DNA of 64,000 bases from Roseicitreum antarcticum. Its GTDB lineage: Bacteria; Pseudomonadota; Alphaproteobacteria; Rhodobacterales; Rhodobacteraceae. This document shows positions 36,153 to 46,830 of the stretch, piece by piece. The first letter of the stretch is position 1, and every line of letters starts with the position of its first letter. A program made the position numbers and the translations under genes. The notes under the pieces were generated by a model that saw only the letters and a program-made list of their open reading frames with translations, did no database searches and was not told where the DNA came from. The stretch lies in assembly GCF_014681765.1 (NCBI RefSeq), contig NZ_CP061498.1, positions 3,440,001 through 3,504,000 of the forward strand, written 5' to 3'.

Positions 36153-36334
36153 TGGATTCAATGGCTTCTTACGGGGTGGCTTCCGCTGGCTGGCTTCCGG
36201 CAGGGTGGCTTCCACAAACTGGATTCCCTGGATTCCGAAAAGAATCCAGCACGCCAAGACCGTGATTCCGCAAGTCTTTGATAATGAGTCGCTTTTTCCA
36301 AAATCGAGCGGCAGGTGGCTTCCGCCTGGATTCC
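36153..36334 (+). repeat. clustered octamer repeat TGG(C/A)TTCC
   Basis: In about 180 bp the word tggcttcc or tggattcc, or a one-base variant, occurs roughly ten times, for example at 36177, 36191, 36206, 36220, 36229, 36316 and 36327, with one inverted copy (agaatcca, 36241). The region 35969-36722 holds no convincing gene; minus-strand frames across it only echo the repeat. It could be an iteron-like binding array, possibly the phage origin, packaging or partition site. Confidence 0.6.
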
Positions 36335-36722
36335 CCGGTGAAAGTGCCTGTCGCTAGCGAAATGCCGCGCTGCGCCCCCCCGCATACGTTCGGGGCCGGG
36401 GAGGAACCATGCCAAGGGGGGGCAAGCCGAAAGCGCGCGGGAGTCTCCTCCGGCCGCTGGCTTGGGATGATCGGGGCGTGGTCAGGAGGGGCAGGTTTGT
36501 CAATTCGTGTGGGGAGTGCTACACGAGACGAGCAATCCGACGATGAATTGCTTTTTTGGCTGTCATCAGCAGGTTGTCTTCTTCCCTTGCTTGCACCCAG
36601 ATCTGAAATTAGCGTCTGAATGTGCAAATTTGCTACGCTTCCAAGCGTTTCGCCGACGAGTTTTATGTTCTGTAGTGACTTGTGCCGATTCTCTTTGTTG
36701 GCGCGTGGATGGGGAGAGCCGG

Positions 36723-37916
36723 ATGACAACTTTGGAAGACATCAAGAACGGCGCTTCTGTCCGAGGCATTGTTCCTGGACAGCCTGTCGAAGTCGTGTCG
36801 GTCGAGTGGATTGGCGATCAAGCCATCAACCTTGTCTATCGGGTCCAAGGCAGCGGCGTGGCTGAAACCACGCTTTACCGTGATGATCAGGCGCGCATCG
36901 AGATTGATGCGCGAGGGCGTGCTTGGTCTTTTGATGCTGACGGCGATCTCCTGCGGCTGGTGACCGAGGCCAATCGCATAAAGCTCGCCCATTACTTTGA
37001 TCCATATCTGGCTATTCACACCAGCCTTGTTGATCCATTGCCCCATCAGATTTCTGCTGTTTACGGTGAAATGTTGCCGCGCCAACCATTGCGCTTTCTT
37101 TTGGCTGATGATCCTGGTGCAGGCAAAACGATTATGGCGGGTTTGTTGATCAAAGAATTGATCGCCCGCAGTGATCTTGAGCGATGCCTTGTTGTTGCTC
37201 CCGGAAGTCTGGTTGAACAATGGCAGGATGAACTTGGTGAAAAGTTCGGGTTGGAATTTGATATTCTTACGCGGGACATGATTGAGAATTCCCGTTCGGG
37301 AAATCCGTTCAATGATCGCAACCGCATGATCGCGCGGCTGGATGTATTGGCGCGTAATGATGATCTGCAAGAAAAGCTGGCCCAATCCACAGAATGGGAC
37401 CTGATCATCTGCGATGAAGCCCACCGCATGTCGGCGACGTATTTTGGTGGAGAAGCCAAGTACACCAAGCGATATCGTTTGGGGCAGCGTCTTGGTGAAG
37501 CCTGTCGCCACTTTCTCTTGATGTCTGCCACGCCGCACAATGGCCATGAGCAGGATTTTCAGCTTTTCATGGCGCTGCTGGACGGCGACCGTTTTGAAGG
37601 CCGCTTCCGCGATGGCGTGCATTATGCCGATACCGCGGACATGATGCGCCGACTGACAAAAGAAGAGCTGCTGCGTTTCGATGGCCGCCCGCTGTTCCCT
37701 GAGCGCCGCGCCTACACTGTGAAATATGAGCTTTCGCCCGAAGAGGCAGAACTCTACGCAGCGGTCACGGAATACGTGCGCAACGAAATGAACCGAGTTC
37801 AGCGTTTCGCCGCCGAAGATGGCAAGAAGCGCAATAACGTTGGTTTCGCTCTCCAGATCCTGCAGCGCCGCCTGGCGTCGTCACCTGCCGCGATTTACCA
37901 ATCACTGAAACGCCGT
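36723..37916 (+). pseudogene. DISARM DrmD-like SNF2-family helicase, N-terminal part, truncated by IS3
   Basis: 398 residues remain of a protein usually near 1000 aa. Start MTTLEDIKNGASVRG, ggag upstream. Helicase motif I ADDPGAGKTIMAGLL, motif II ICDEAHRMSA, motif III FLLMSATPHNGHEQD and AYTVKYELSPEEAELYAAV are present; the second RecA lobe (motifs V-VI) is lost. Close relatives occur in DISARM and other antiphage islands. The frame continues 12 codons into the IS end (WSAPTEVVHQLG) before stopping. The missing half is not in the window, and no other DISARM genes are visible. Confidence 0.8.
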
Positions 37917-37982
37917 TGGAGTGCCCCCACTGAAGTGGTCCACCAACTGGGATAGTATTATCCCATTTCAGGAGGACCAGAG

Positions 37983-38261
37983 ATGGCAGGAAAGCGAGAC
38001 AACCCCGAAGAGATCGTGCTGAAGCTGCGGCAGGTTGAAGTGCTGCAAGGGCAAGGACGTTCGATTGCTGATGCCGTTCGACAGATCGGCGTGACACAAC
38101 CGACCTATTATCGATGGCGCAAAGAGTATGGTGGCATGAGTCGAGATCAGCTCAAACGGCTGAAGGAGCTGGAGACTGAGAATACCCGGCTTAGGCGTGC
38201 CGTGTCGGATCTGACGCTGGACAAGGTGATCCTGACCGAGGCTGCACGGGGAAACTTTTAA
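37983..38261 (+). CDS. IS3-family transposase OrfA, copy A
   Basis: 92 aa: MAGKRDNPEEIVLKLRQVEV..., HTH segment RSIADAVRQIGVTQPTYYRWRKEYGG and a leucine-zipper-like stretch KRLKELETENTRLRRAVSDL. Typical IS3 OrfA. aggagg precedes the ATG. Identical gene in copy B. Confidence 0.92.
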   Translation: MAGKRDNPEEIVLKLRQVEVLQGQGRSIADAVRQIGVTQPTYYRWRKEYGGMSRDQLKRLKELETENTRLRRAVSDLTLDKVILTEAARGNF

Positions 38262-38269
38262 GCCCTTCC

Positions 38270-39108
38270 CGCCGCCGTCGATGTATCGACCATGTGCGGC
38301 AGACTCTCAGCTTATCAGAGCGCCGGGTTTGTCGCACATTGGGTCAGCATCGCTCGACACAGCGCAAGGTGCCTCTCGGCCTGCCGGACGAAGAACGGCT
38401 GACCGATGACATCATCGCACTGACAGAAGAGTTCGGACGCTATGGATATCGCATGATTACCGGAATGCTGAACAACAGCGGCTGGCATGTAAATCACAAG
38501 CGCGTCGAACGGATCTGGCGGCGGGAGGGCTGAAAGTCCCGCAAAAACAACCCAAGAAGGGTCGGCTCTGGCTGAACGATGGGTCGTGTGTTCGGCTGCG
38601 ACCGGAGCGTCCGAACCATGTCTGGTCCTATGACTTCGTCCAGGATCGAACCCATGACGGGCGGATCTTCCGCACGCTCAACATCATCGACGAGTTCACG
38701 AAGGAGGCTCTGGTGATCCGTGTCAAACGCAAGCTCAATTCCGTCGACGTGGTCGACGCCTTGACTGACCTGTTCATCCTGCGCGGTCCGCCGGAATACA
38801 TAAGGTCAGACAATGGCGCAGAATTCATCGCCAAGAAGGTGCGCGCCTGGATCGGCGCGGTGGGTGCCAAAACTGCCTTCATTGCGCCTGGATCGCCATG
38901 GGAAAACGGCTACTGCGAGAGCTTCAACGCCCGATTTCGGGACGAGTTGCTGAACGGCGAGGTCTTCTCATCGCTGCGCGAGGCCCAAATCCTGATCGAG
39001 CGATGGCGTCGCCATTACAACACCGTCAGACCACACAGCGCTCTGGGATACCGTCCACCAGCGCCCAAAAGCATCGTCCCAATAGACCAAAGGCCAACCA
39101 TGCACTAA
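38270..39108 (+). pseudogene. IS3-family transposase OrfB, copy A, one frameshift
   Basis: The rve integrase core is present: HVWSYDFVQDRTHDG, RSDNGAEFIAKKVRAW, and WENGYCESFNARFRDELLNGE for the DDE residues. One G is missing at about 38529 compared with copy B (gcgggaggg versus gcgggagggg), so the frame breaks after RIWRREG and resumes at 38534. Before that point copy A is intact where copy B is not. Could be true decay or an unpolished repeat. Confidence 0.82.
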
Positions 39109-39142
39109 CATTCAAACTGGACCACTCGTTGGGGGCAGACCA

Positions 39143-39455
39143 TGGGCAGGCACCCGTCGTGAAGCTCGGGTTTTCCCGGAATCCGAAAAGCCGGTTGTAC
39201 TATCAGTTGATGTGCGGTCCCGAGATCGACGGAACAATCCTGCGGATGGTTTGCATCAAAACCGGACACCAGGCGCAGTGCATCGAAAAGCGCCTGCACC
39301 AATCCCTGAAACGCGCGCACCCCGATGCGGTCATTTCGCCCGCTCAATATCGCGCGCATCTCCGGGTTAAGTCCGAGATCTACGCCGCAACGCTTGAGCC
39401 CGAGATTCTGCAGATGCTCGACGCTCTCTCTGGCGACATCTCCATCGCTGACTGA
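39143..39455 (+). pseudogene. GIY-YIG-like (Mug113/T5orf172 type) nuclease fragment, 5' end lost to IS3
   Basis: About 100 residues in frame after the IS end: PVVKLGFSRNPKSRLYYQLMCG, TGHQAQCIEKRLHQSL and a C-terminal helical part ending LDALSGDISIAD. The pattern (strand, Gly-x-S, Arg, later Glu-x-x-hydrophobic-His) fits the C-terminal two thirds of T5orf172/Mug113 GIY-YIG domains. The catalytic N-terminal Tyr strand is missing. It ends 47 bp before the AAA+/M41 gene and may have been its operon partner. Confidence 0.55.
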
Positions 39456-40555
39456 TCCCCACCTTTTCCTCTCCCACTTTCCCCTGCCAAGGAGGCATCA
39501 AAATGATGACGACCTCTAACACCGTGCCATGGGCACCATATGCACGCGTGCTGATGCGTCGCCTGCGCGAAGCCGAAGCCGACAGTCCGTTCGACCTCGA
39601 CAGCGACGCCGACAGCGACGTGATCACGCCTCCTGCCACCGGCCAGAAGCCTTCCGCCATCGAATTGCTCGACGAGCTCGAGCGCAGTCAGGGACATGAC
39701 ACACGTGATCTCGACGCAATGCGCGAGGCTGGAATCGACGGCTGGGCGCTCGACGAAACCGGTGCCGACCGGCCCGCGCAGTTCATCGAACCCGGCAAGA
39801 TCCTGATGACCTTGCGGCTTGCCGCCACCTTCGGCAGCGAGCGGGAATTCCTGACGTCCCTGCGCCGCTGCGCAGTCACCGTTGTCGAAGGTTTCGACCC
39901 GGACCAGATTTCCGGTGCGGCAACCACGATCGGGCGCCTCTTTCTGACCGGCGAGTGGGCTGCACAACTGCGCGCACCGCACAGCAAGAACACTGGCATC
40001 CTTCAACTCATCCGCCCGTTTGAGAGCGCAAGCCGCAAGATCACGGAGCAGACCTATCATCGCACCGCGGACGAGATCGTCGCCGCGCTGCCGCTGCCGC
40101 ACCCAATGATGATTCTGCTCCCTGGCGAGGCACCGCTGCCTGCAAATGTGCTGCGGGTGCTGCCGTCCGCGATTCCGCTCGCCCCCGTTGACCGCGAGAT
40201 CATTTTGGCGCTCCTCGCGCAAACCCATTCCGCGACCGGAAAGATCGACCGGTCTGTGGTGCGGCCGTTGCTACCCGGCAACGCCGAGCTAGCAGATATC
40301 AACATCCCGAGCCTCTTCGCCGCCCTGCGCGCGCCGACTGCGGCAGCCGCAGCGAAAGCACTCTCCGGCTTTCTCGCACCGCCCGCCAAAGTCACGACCG
40401 ACATGACGCTTGAACAGATCGGCGGCGACGCCCCCGCACACCTCGCAGCGGCTGACCTCGTGTCCGACCTGACGGCCTGGAATGTTGATTGCCACTGAGA
40501 ATTGACCCGGCATTGTCACCGAGATCTGACCCACCCAGTTGTTATGTTCTGCGTG

Positions 40556-41343
40556 TCATGTTGGCGTCAATGCTGGTGTTTCCTTCCGTTTCTTTTTCGC
40601 TGTTTCTGAGCTGGCCTTGAAGCGGTAGCTGTCGTTGCCGGTCTCCAGAATGTGGCAGCGGTGGGTGAGGCGATCGAGCAGCGCTGTGGTCATCTTAGCG
40701 TCCCCAAACACACTGGCCCATTCGCTGAAGCTCAGGTTGGTGGTGATGATGACGCTTGTGCGCTCGTAGAGTTTGCTGAGGAGGTGGAAGAGCAAGGCGC
40801 CGCCAGAGGCACTGAACGGGAGGTATCCCAGCTCATCCAGGATCACGAGATCAGTTTTCACCAGCGCCTCTGCGATCTTTCCGGCCTTGCCCTGGGCTTT
40901 TTCCTGTTCCAGGGCGTTGACCAATTCGACGTTGAGAAGAAGCGCACGCTTGCGGTGATGCTCGATGGCCTGAATGCCGAGGGCTGTCGCAACATGGGAT
41001 TTCCCTGTGCCGGCCCGCCGATCAGGACCACATTCTCAGCCCCATCCAGGAATTCGCATCGATGGAGCTGGCGGACCAGAGCTTCACGCATTTCACTGGC
41101 CGCGAAGTCGAAGGCGGACAAGTCCTTGTAGGCCGGAAAGCGGGCGGCTTTCATATGATACGCGATAGACCGCACCTCGCGCTCGGCCATTTCGGCCTTG
41201 AGCAGCTGCGACAGGATCGGCATGGCAGCCTCGAATGCGGGCGACCCTTGCTCATGCAGATCCTGGACAGCCTGCGCCATGCCCGGCATTTTAAGGCTGC
41301 GCAACATGATGATCAGCGCAGCACCCGCAGGGTCATGACGCAT
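40556..41343 (-). pseudogene. istB: IS21 IstB ATPase, frameshifted at Walker A
   Basis: Start MRHDPAGAALIIMLRSLKMPGMAQAV; then after a frame change [35 protein letters not shown] (Walker B) and [18 protein letters not shown]. The expected [15 protein letters not shown] is broken because one C seems missing in the ggcgggcc run near 41020. IstB is the AAA+ helper that IstA needs for transposition. Confidence 0.86.
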
Positions 41344-41372
41344 GACGAGTTCCTTTCTGAGTGCGCAGCCCA

Positions 41373-42848
41373 TCATAGCGCGCGACATTGGCCTCGGCTC
41401 CTGCTCAGCGACAAGGCCGCTGGAGGGTTCACATCCGGCTGGTCGGTCGGTTTGCCATCCAGCAGCCTGTGGAGCAGGTTCAGCACATGGGTTTTGGTCG
41501 GCACGCCTGCCTCCAGTGCCAATTCCACGGCGCACAGCACGGCTTGCTCATCATGGTGCAAGACAAGTGACAAGATATCGACCATTTCGCGGTCCCCGCC
41601 GGGCTGGCGCAGTATCTTCGCCTGTAACATGCGGAAGGGCTCGGGCATTTCCACGAAGGGGCACCATTGCGCAACGCTCCGGGCTTGCGCTGAACGACTG
41701 CCAGATAGTGGCGCCAGTCATAGATCACGCGCCCCGGCTGGCGGTGCGACCGGTCGATGATGCGCTCATGCGTGCAAATCACATGCCCCTCGGCGACGAC
41801 CACCAGCCGCTCAGGGTAAATGCGCAGGCTGACGGGGCGGTTTGCAAAGCTGGCGGGCACAGAATAGCGGGTGCGATCAAAGTTGATCAGGCAGGTCGGC
41901 GAGACGCGCTTTCTTTCCTCGACAAAGCCATCGAACATTATGGGGAGCGGCATCTGCGCAGGCTTCTCAGCTTCCCACACATCGGCAATGCTTCCAGGCA
42001 ACCTGCCATGGGCCGTCTCAGTCCACAGCAGTTTGCAGCGCTCTTCCAGCCAGTCATTCAGCGCGCCCAGGTCCGGAAAGGCTGGCATCAGCTGCCACAT
42101 GCGGTGACGCGCATCGCGCACATTCTTCTCGACCTGTCCCTTCTCCAGCCCGCCGCCGGGTTACAGAACTCGGGATCAAAGACATAATGGCTGGTCATCG
42201 CCGTGAACCGCGCATTCACATCGCGCTTCTTGCCAAGTCTGACCTTGTCGACGGCGGTCTTCATATTGTCGTAGATGCCGCGACCGGGCACGCCTTCGAA
42301 GACGCGAAAGGCATGCCAATGAGCGTCGAACAGCATCTCATGCGTTTGCAGAAGATAGGCTCGCACAAGGAAGGCGCGGCTGTGCGACAGCTTGATATGG
42401 GCAACTTGCAGCTTGATGCGTTCACCGCCCATAGGCCCAGTCTTCGCTCCAATCAAACTGAAAGGCTTCACCCGGAACACAAGCGGCACGAAGACACCCC
42501 GGTCGGTCGTGTGATACGCACGCTGCGTTCGCCCTTCCATTCCCGCACGAAGGCCGCAACACGCTCATAGGAACCTTCATATCCCAGCTCCACCAAATCG
42601 GCGTGCATTAGCTTCGCCGTTCGGCGTTCTTTGCGTGACTTGCGCTGATCTGAAACCAGCCATCCTAGCTGAGCGGCATACGGATCCAGCTTGCTCGGAC
42701 GATCCGGCGTCTGAAACGCAGGTTCAACAATCCCCTCCCGCAAATACTTCTTGATTGTGTTGCGCGCGATGCCTGTGCGCCGCGCAATCTCGCGAATGGG
42801 CATCTTGTCTCGCAGCGCCCATGTCCTGATAACCTTCAAAAATCCCAT
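41373..42848 (-). pseudogene. istA: IS21 IstA transposase, several frameshifts
   Basis: N-terminal HTH MGFLKVIRTWALRDKMPIREIARRTGIARNTIKKYL, then SYERVAAFVREWK, EMLFDAHWHAFRVFEGVPGRG with IYDNMKTAV (rve core), RMWQLMPAFPDLGALNDWLEERC and FDRTRYSVPASFANRPVSLRIYPERL are all present but in at least three different frames, with breaks near 42500, 42150 and 41680. Original length about 490 aa. Confidence 0.84.
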
Positions 42849-43697
42849 GTCGATCACTCCATATGCCCCCAGCTGGTTCAAGCCGGGGAAAGGTTGCACA
42901 TGGGTCAATTCTCAGTGACAATTTTGGCGGTTGCCGGGTCAATTCTCAGTGGCAATCAACAGGCCTGGAAGCACGACGGCGCGCCCTGGACCGAACTGTC
43001 TCACTCGATCTTGTTTTCGGGTGAACCCGGCACCGGGAAGACCGTCATCGCACGCGCTATCGCGGCCTCGGCAGGCGTGCCCATCGTCGAGAGCTCGTTC
43101 GGGACCTGGCAAAGCGCGGGGCACCTGGGCGACATGCTGCGCGAGATGCGCAACAGCTTTGCCGAGGCCATCCGCCAAAAGCCATCCGTCCTGTTCATTG
43201 ACGAAGTCGACGCTGCCGGTTCACGGCAAGGCACGGACAAGCATGGAGCCAATTATCGCAGACAGGTCATCAACCAGTTCCTTTCCGAGATCGATCAGCT
43301 TCAGCGTGCAGAAGGAGTCATTCTGGTCGGAGCAACCAACCACCCCGAAGCCCTCGACCCGGCGATCTTGAGGCGCGATCGATTTGACCTGCACTGCAAC
43401 CTTGGCCGCCCAACACAGCCCCAGATCCGGCACATGCTGACCCGTGCAATGCCGGACGCCCAAGAAGCCGACCTCAACACGCTCGCCCGGGCGTACTCGG
43501 GCGAAACGCCTGCGACGATCGACGCGACCATCCGCGCAGCCAAGTCGAGCGCGCGGCGGATGGCGCGGCCGTTCACGCCTCAGATGTTGCTGTCAGCACG
43601 GCCGGATGCCAAACCCGAGCACAACCGCCGCATCGCAATCCATGAATGTGGCCATGCGGTCGTAGCCACTCTACTCGGTGCCGTTCCCATCCGTCGC

Positions 43698-45119
43698 GGG
43701 AATGTCCCGACCGATGTTGAAGTTCGTTATCTGAAGGGTGGCGTTGCTCTCCCTGAGCCGTAGGCTCGGGGTGTTCAATCCAGATGGAGAGCAACACCAT
43801 GAAAACATCTACCACATCCCCGCTGGCCCTGGCCAGCAAGGCCGAGCTGACGGCGGCAGTCGAAGAGGCCCGTGATGCGGTCGGGGCGAGCTTCGAGCGG
43901 TTCTGCCTGGTCGCGGGTCTCGCCAGCCTGACGCAGATGCTGGAGGAGGACGCGACGGCGCTGGCCGGGGCCCCGCATGCGCGCAGTGCCGACAAGCAGG
44001 GTACGCTGGGCCGCACGCGGGCCCGGTGGGCTTTCACGGTGCAAGGTGGAACTGGAGCGTCCGCGGGTGCGATCAAAACCACCGCAAGGAGCTGTTCGCT
44101 GCCAACTGGCAGGAAGCTGCGCAGGCCGCTGGCTGGAGCAATGGCGATGAGCTGATGCTGATGAATGTCGCCACGCGCAAAGTCGGCCGCGCCGTGCGCT
44201 GCCCGAGGCCGGGGTGCCGTCCGAGGCGGGATCGGGCTGTAAATCCGCAGTCTCACGGCGGTTCAAGGCGCTGACCACAGGCGCGCATGACGCATGGATG
44301 GCCTCTGATCTGTCTGCGCTCGACCTGCTGTGATCCAGATCGATGTCTGCACATGGGGACAACCTGCTGATGCTGGGCGCGATCGGGATCGATGCCGACG
44401 GGGAAACACCCGCTGGGCGTGGTCGAAGGCGCGACGGAGAACGCTGCGACCGTGCAGGCGTTGTGGACAACCTGATCGAGCGTGGCTCGAACCCGCAGTC
44501 TGTCGGCTGTTCATCGTAGATGGCGCCAAGGCCCTGACCAAGGCGATCCGCCGGACCTTTGGCGCGCATTCCGATCCAGCGCTGCCAGGTCCACAAGGCT
44601 CGCAACATCACCGAGCGACTCAATCCCAAGCTTCACGCCGCTGTCCGCCGCGCCCTGCGCCAGGCCTGGGAGCTCGATGATGCCGACAAGGCCGAACGTC
44701 TTCTGCGCACCCTCGCGCGCCGCCTCGAACTCGAGGCGCCCGGCGTGTCGAAGAGCATCCTCGAGGCCTCGACGAGATCCTCACCGTGACCCGCCTCGCC
44801 TGCCGCCCGAACTGCGCCGCTCACTGGCTTCGACAAACATCGTCGAGTCTATGAACGCGGTGATCAGACAGGTCTGCCGGAACGTGAAGCGCTGGCGCGA
44901 CGCGAAAATGGCGCTGCGCTGGACCGCTGCGGGCATGCTCGAGGCCGCCAAGGGCTTTCGTCGCCTCAAGGCCCACAAGCAATTGCCCGTCCTCAAGGCA
45001 GCACTGGAGAAGCATCGCTCCAAACCCGAAGACGCCGTTGACCAGGTGGCAGATGCCGCGTAACCCTGAAATCAGCAGCGTCCCCCGTCGCGCTTTTCAA
45101 CATCGAGCGGGACATTCCC
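43698..45119 (+). mobile_element. IS256-family element inserted in the AAA+/M41 gene
   Basis: 1422 bp between imperfect inverted repeats gggaatgtcccg(a/c)(c/t)cgatgttgaa. Flanked by an exact 8-bp target duplication tccgtcgc (43690-43697 and 45120-45127), the size typical of IS256. Removing it restores the reading PIRR-LQLS of the host gene. Confidence 0.92.
43799..45063 (+). pseudogene. IS256-family transposase, multiple frameshifts
   Basis: Mutator-type transposase pieces in changing frames: LTAAVEEARDAVGASFERFCLVAGL, then VDGAKALTKAIRRTFGAH, IQRCQVHKARNITERLNPKLHAAVRRALRQAWELDDADKAERLLRTLARRLE, and ENVVESM-like NIVESMNAVIRQVCRNVKRWRDAKMALRWTAAGMLEAAKGFRRLKAHKQLPVLKAALEKHR at the end. At least four indels lie between about 43970 and 44830. 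Probably not functional. Confidence 0.84.
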
Positions 45120-45621
45120 TCCGTCGCCTCCAGCTCTCGGCAAACGGCGGTTTCACATTCCGCGCGTCTGCGATCCGCCAAGGCACTGTGCCCGAGTTCG
45201 AGTATGAACTGACGATCATCCTGGCCGGCCGCGCCGCCGAACGCGCGATCCTCGCCTCGGTCAGCGCAGGAGCAGGCGGCAGCGAGGAAAGTGATCTCGC
45301 CTTGGCGACGAGGCTTCAGTTGCAATTCGACCGAGAGTTCGGGCTCGGGGCAAACGGCAATGCCTGGCTTGGACCCGTGGACATGAAGCGCATCACTTCG
45401 GCAGAACGTGATCGCGCCCGTGTCAAACTCGATCAATTCGAACGCCGGGCGCAGCAGCTTCTCGCCCCGCATCGCGATCTGCTGGAGCATCTGGCTGACC
45501 ATCTTCTGGCCGTCCGGGAAATGGATACCGAAGACCTGCGCCCATGGCTAGAAAACCTCGCGCCCTCACGTCCCGAGCAGAGCGGTGACCGCGCCCTGAC
45601 AACCGATCAACGATAATCTGG

Positions 45622-45656
45622 AGCGGGTTTGTCATTTCGTTAAAGGCAAACCCGCT
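45622..45656 (+). terminator. hairpin after the AAA+/M41 gene
   Basis: Perfect 10-bp stem agcgggtttg / caaacccgct (45622-45631; 45647-45656) six bases after the stop. No T run, so termination efficiency is unclear. From here to 46025 (about 370 bp) there is AT-richer DNA with a single ttatccaca word (45857-45865) and no convincing gene. Confidence 0.55.
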
Positions 45657-46025
45657 GCAATGACGGCCCGATTGGTGGTCATTTGCGGAATTCTTTTTGG
45701 CAATTCAGAGACTGGCGGAGTTGCAATACCTGATACTGGGGCAAAATATGGAGAACTCTCTTTCTATAGGGTTTTGCTCTTTCAGTTTTCTGCCTGAAGC
45801 AGGATTGCAGCGATCACCCCGCAAAAGAATGGAAATAGTTTTTCGCGTTTGTGGGGTTATCCACAATATTGCGACATTCCCGCTTTTCTCCTCCGGTTTT
45901 CGACTCAATGAATGGACCGATCATGACTTATATTGATTGCAGCACCGTCGGACAGAATTCCGGCACAGATCAGATCAATATGACCCATCCCGCCCTGTGC
46001 AGGATCGGGCAGGAGAACTCGGCCA

Positions 46026-46229
46026 ATGGCACGGGACCGGAGAAGTCATGTTCGCAAGCAAGAGGCGCTGTCCGCAGCGCCCGTGCCCGTGGATGCGAGC
46101 TCCAACCTGCCGCTTGCCAAGAATCGCTCTGCCCCGCATCCTTGCCTTGTCGAGATCGTGCGGCTCCTCGCACGGCAGACAGCCAAGGCCGATGTCGCCG
46201 CGCAACGCGCAAACGACAGTGAGGACTAG
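46026..46229 (+). CDS. small conserved partner of the serine recombinase
   Basis: 67 aa: ARDRRSHVRKQEALSAAPVPVDASSNLP, then HPCLVEIVRLLARQTAKADVAAQR. The C-terminal helix VxxLARxxAxxD resembles small proteins that precede large serine recombinases in alphaproteobacterial elements. It ends 4 nt before the recombinase start. gggagaactc-like purine-rich sequence lies upstream, but the site is weak. Confidence 0.5.
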   Translation: MARDRRSHVRKQEALSAAPVPVDASSNLPLAKNRSAPHPCLVEIVRLLARQTAKADVAAQRANDSED

Positions 46230-46233
46230 TAAC

Positions 46234-46701
46234 ATGCCCAGCCAGCCTTTGCGTGTCGCAACCTACGCACGATATTCAAGCGAGATGCAGTCCGCCGCAT
46301 CGATCGAAGACCAGCAGCGCCTCTGCCACCGCCTAGCTGATACGCACGGTTGGGTCGTGGTCCATGATTACGCCGATGCGGCGATTTCCGGCGCATCGCG
46401 GGAACGCCCGGGCTACCAGCGCCTGCTGACTGACGCGCGCCTTGGCCTTTTCGATGTTGTTGTCGCAGAAAGCCTCGACCGCATCAGCCGCGATCAGGAA
46501 GATACCTCGTATTTCTACAAACAATTGCAGTATCGCGGCATCCGGATCGTCACCAGTTCGCAAGGCGAGATCAGCGAGATGCATATCGGGTTCAGCGGTG
46601 CTGTCTCAGCTGTCTTTCTCAGAGACCTCGCGGCCAAGGTCCATCGTGGCCTTGAAGGCCGCGTCCGCAAAGGCAAATCGGCCGGTGTCAACGCCGTTTG
46701 A
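46234..46701 (+). pseudogene. large serine recombinase, N-terminal catalytic domain, truncated
   Basis: 155 residues: VATYARYSSEMQSAASIEDQQRLC (catalytic Ser in the YARYSS segment), SGASRERPGYQRLL, VVAESLDRISRDQEDTSYFYKQL, VFLRDLAAKVHRGLEGRVRKGKSAG. The family continues after this with a zinc-ribbon and coiled-coil DNA-binding part of 300 or more residues; here foreign sequence begins at about 46690 and the frame stops. The gene once mobilised an element but can no longer do so. Confidence 0.87.
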
Positions 46702-46796
46702 ACTTTCCCCAAAAGTGCCGAAGTAAAATTCCCCACTCTGGCGGGTCCGGTAATCAGCCGGGTTTACGGATTGGCGGCCTCGTTCTTTGGTGGGCG
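46690..46796. other. remnant of another insertion sequence end
   Basis: The recombinase gene runs into tgtcaacgccgtttgaactt with tttcccc/attcccc motifs, which is neither recombinase nor IS3 sequence and looks like the terminal repeat zone of a further IS (IS21-like style). It is then cut by IS3 copy B. Identity is a guess. Confidence 0.35.
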
Positions 46797-46830
46797 TGGT
46801 CTGCCCCCAACGAGTGGTCCAGTTTGAATG

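Larger units (their letters stand above)
37917..39142 (+). mobile_element. IS3-family (IS407-group-like) element, copy A
   Basis: 1226 bp. Ends tggagtgcccccactgaagt and, at the right, the complement of tggtctgccccc; both continue to gtggtcc, giving an imperfect terminal inverted repeat. The borders were fixed by comparing copy A with copy B (46797-48021). The flanks (cgccgt and tgggca) show no target duplication, so the copy joins unrelated DNA after a deletion or rearrangement. Confidence 0.87.
40483..42961 (-). mobile_element. IS21-family element inserted in the AAA+/M41 gene
   Basis: Long terminal inverted repeat tgttgattgccactgagaat at both ends, beginning TG and ending CA. Flanked by ggcctggaa on each side (40474-40482; 42962-42970), an 8-9 bp target duplication. 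Internal repeats of the gtcaattctcagtg type near the right end are typical IS21 multiple terminal repeats. Carries istA and istB on the minus strand, both frameshifted. Confidence 0.92.
39503..45616 (+). pseudogene. soluble FtsH-like AAA+ ATPase/M41 metalloprotease, interrupted by IS21 and IS256
   Basis: Exons at 39503-40482, 42971-43697 and 45128-45616 join in frame when both ISs and one copy of each target duplication are removed: 2196 nt, 731 aa. Residues 1-325 form an unknown helical domain without membrane helices, unlike true FtsH. AAA+ part: GEPGTGKT (344-351), VLFIDEVD, GATNHPEALDPAILRRDRFD. Protease part: HECGH zinc site (551-555), LAGRAAERAIL and GAGGSEESDLALAT near the end. aaggagg precedes ATG 39503. 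As it stands the protein is cut at the AAA module. Confidence 0.85.

Noticed and set aside
36100-36350. CRISPR-like array
   Set aside because: The repeats are only 8 bp with irregular gaps and one inverted copy; no cas genes nearby.
36169-36729. 186-codon minus-strand frame across the octamer array
   Set aside because: Its composition mirrors the repeats and it has no ribosome site or family resemblance.
37910-39150. Target-site duplication around IS3 copy A, or cross-paired between A and B
   Set aside because: cgt/tgg and acc/cgc do not match directly or after assuming inversion between the copies.
45857-45865. Perfect DnaA-box word ttatccaca
   Set aside because: A single copy without an origin-like setting; likely chance or part of a small dyad.
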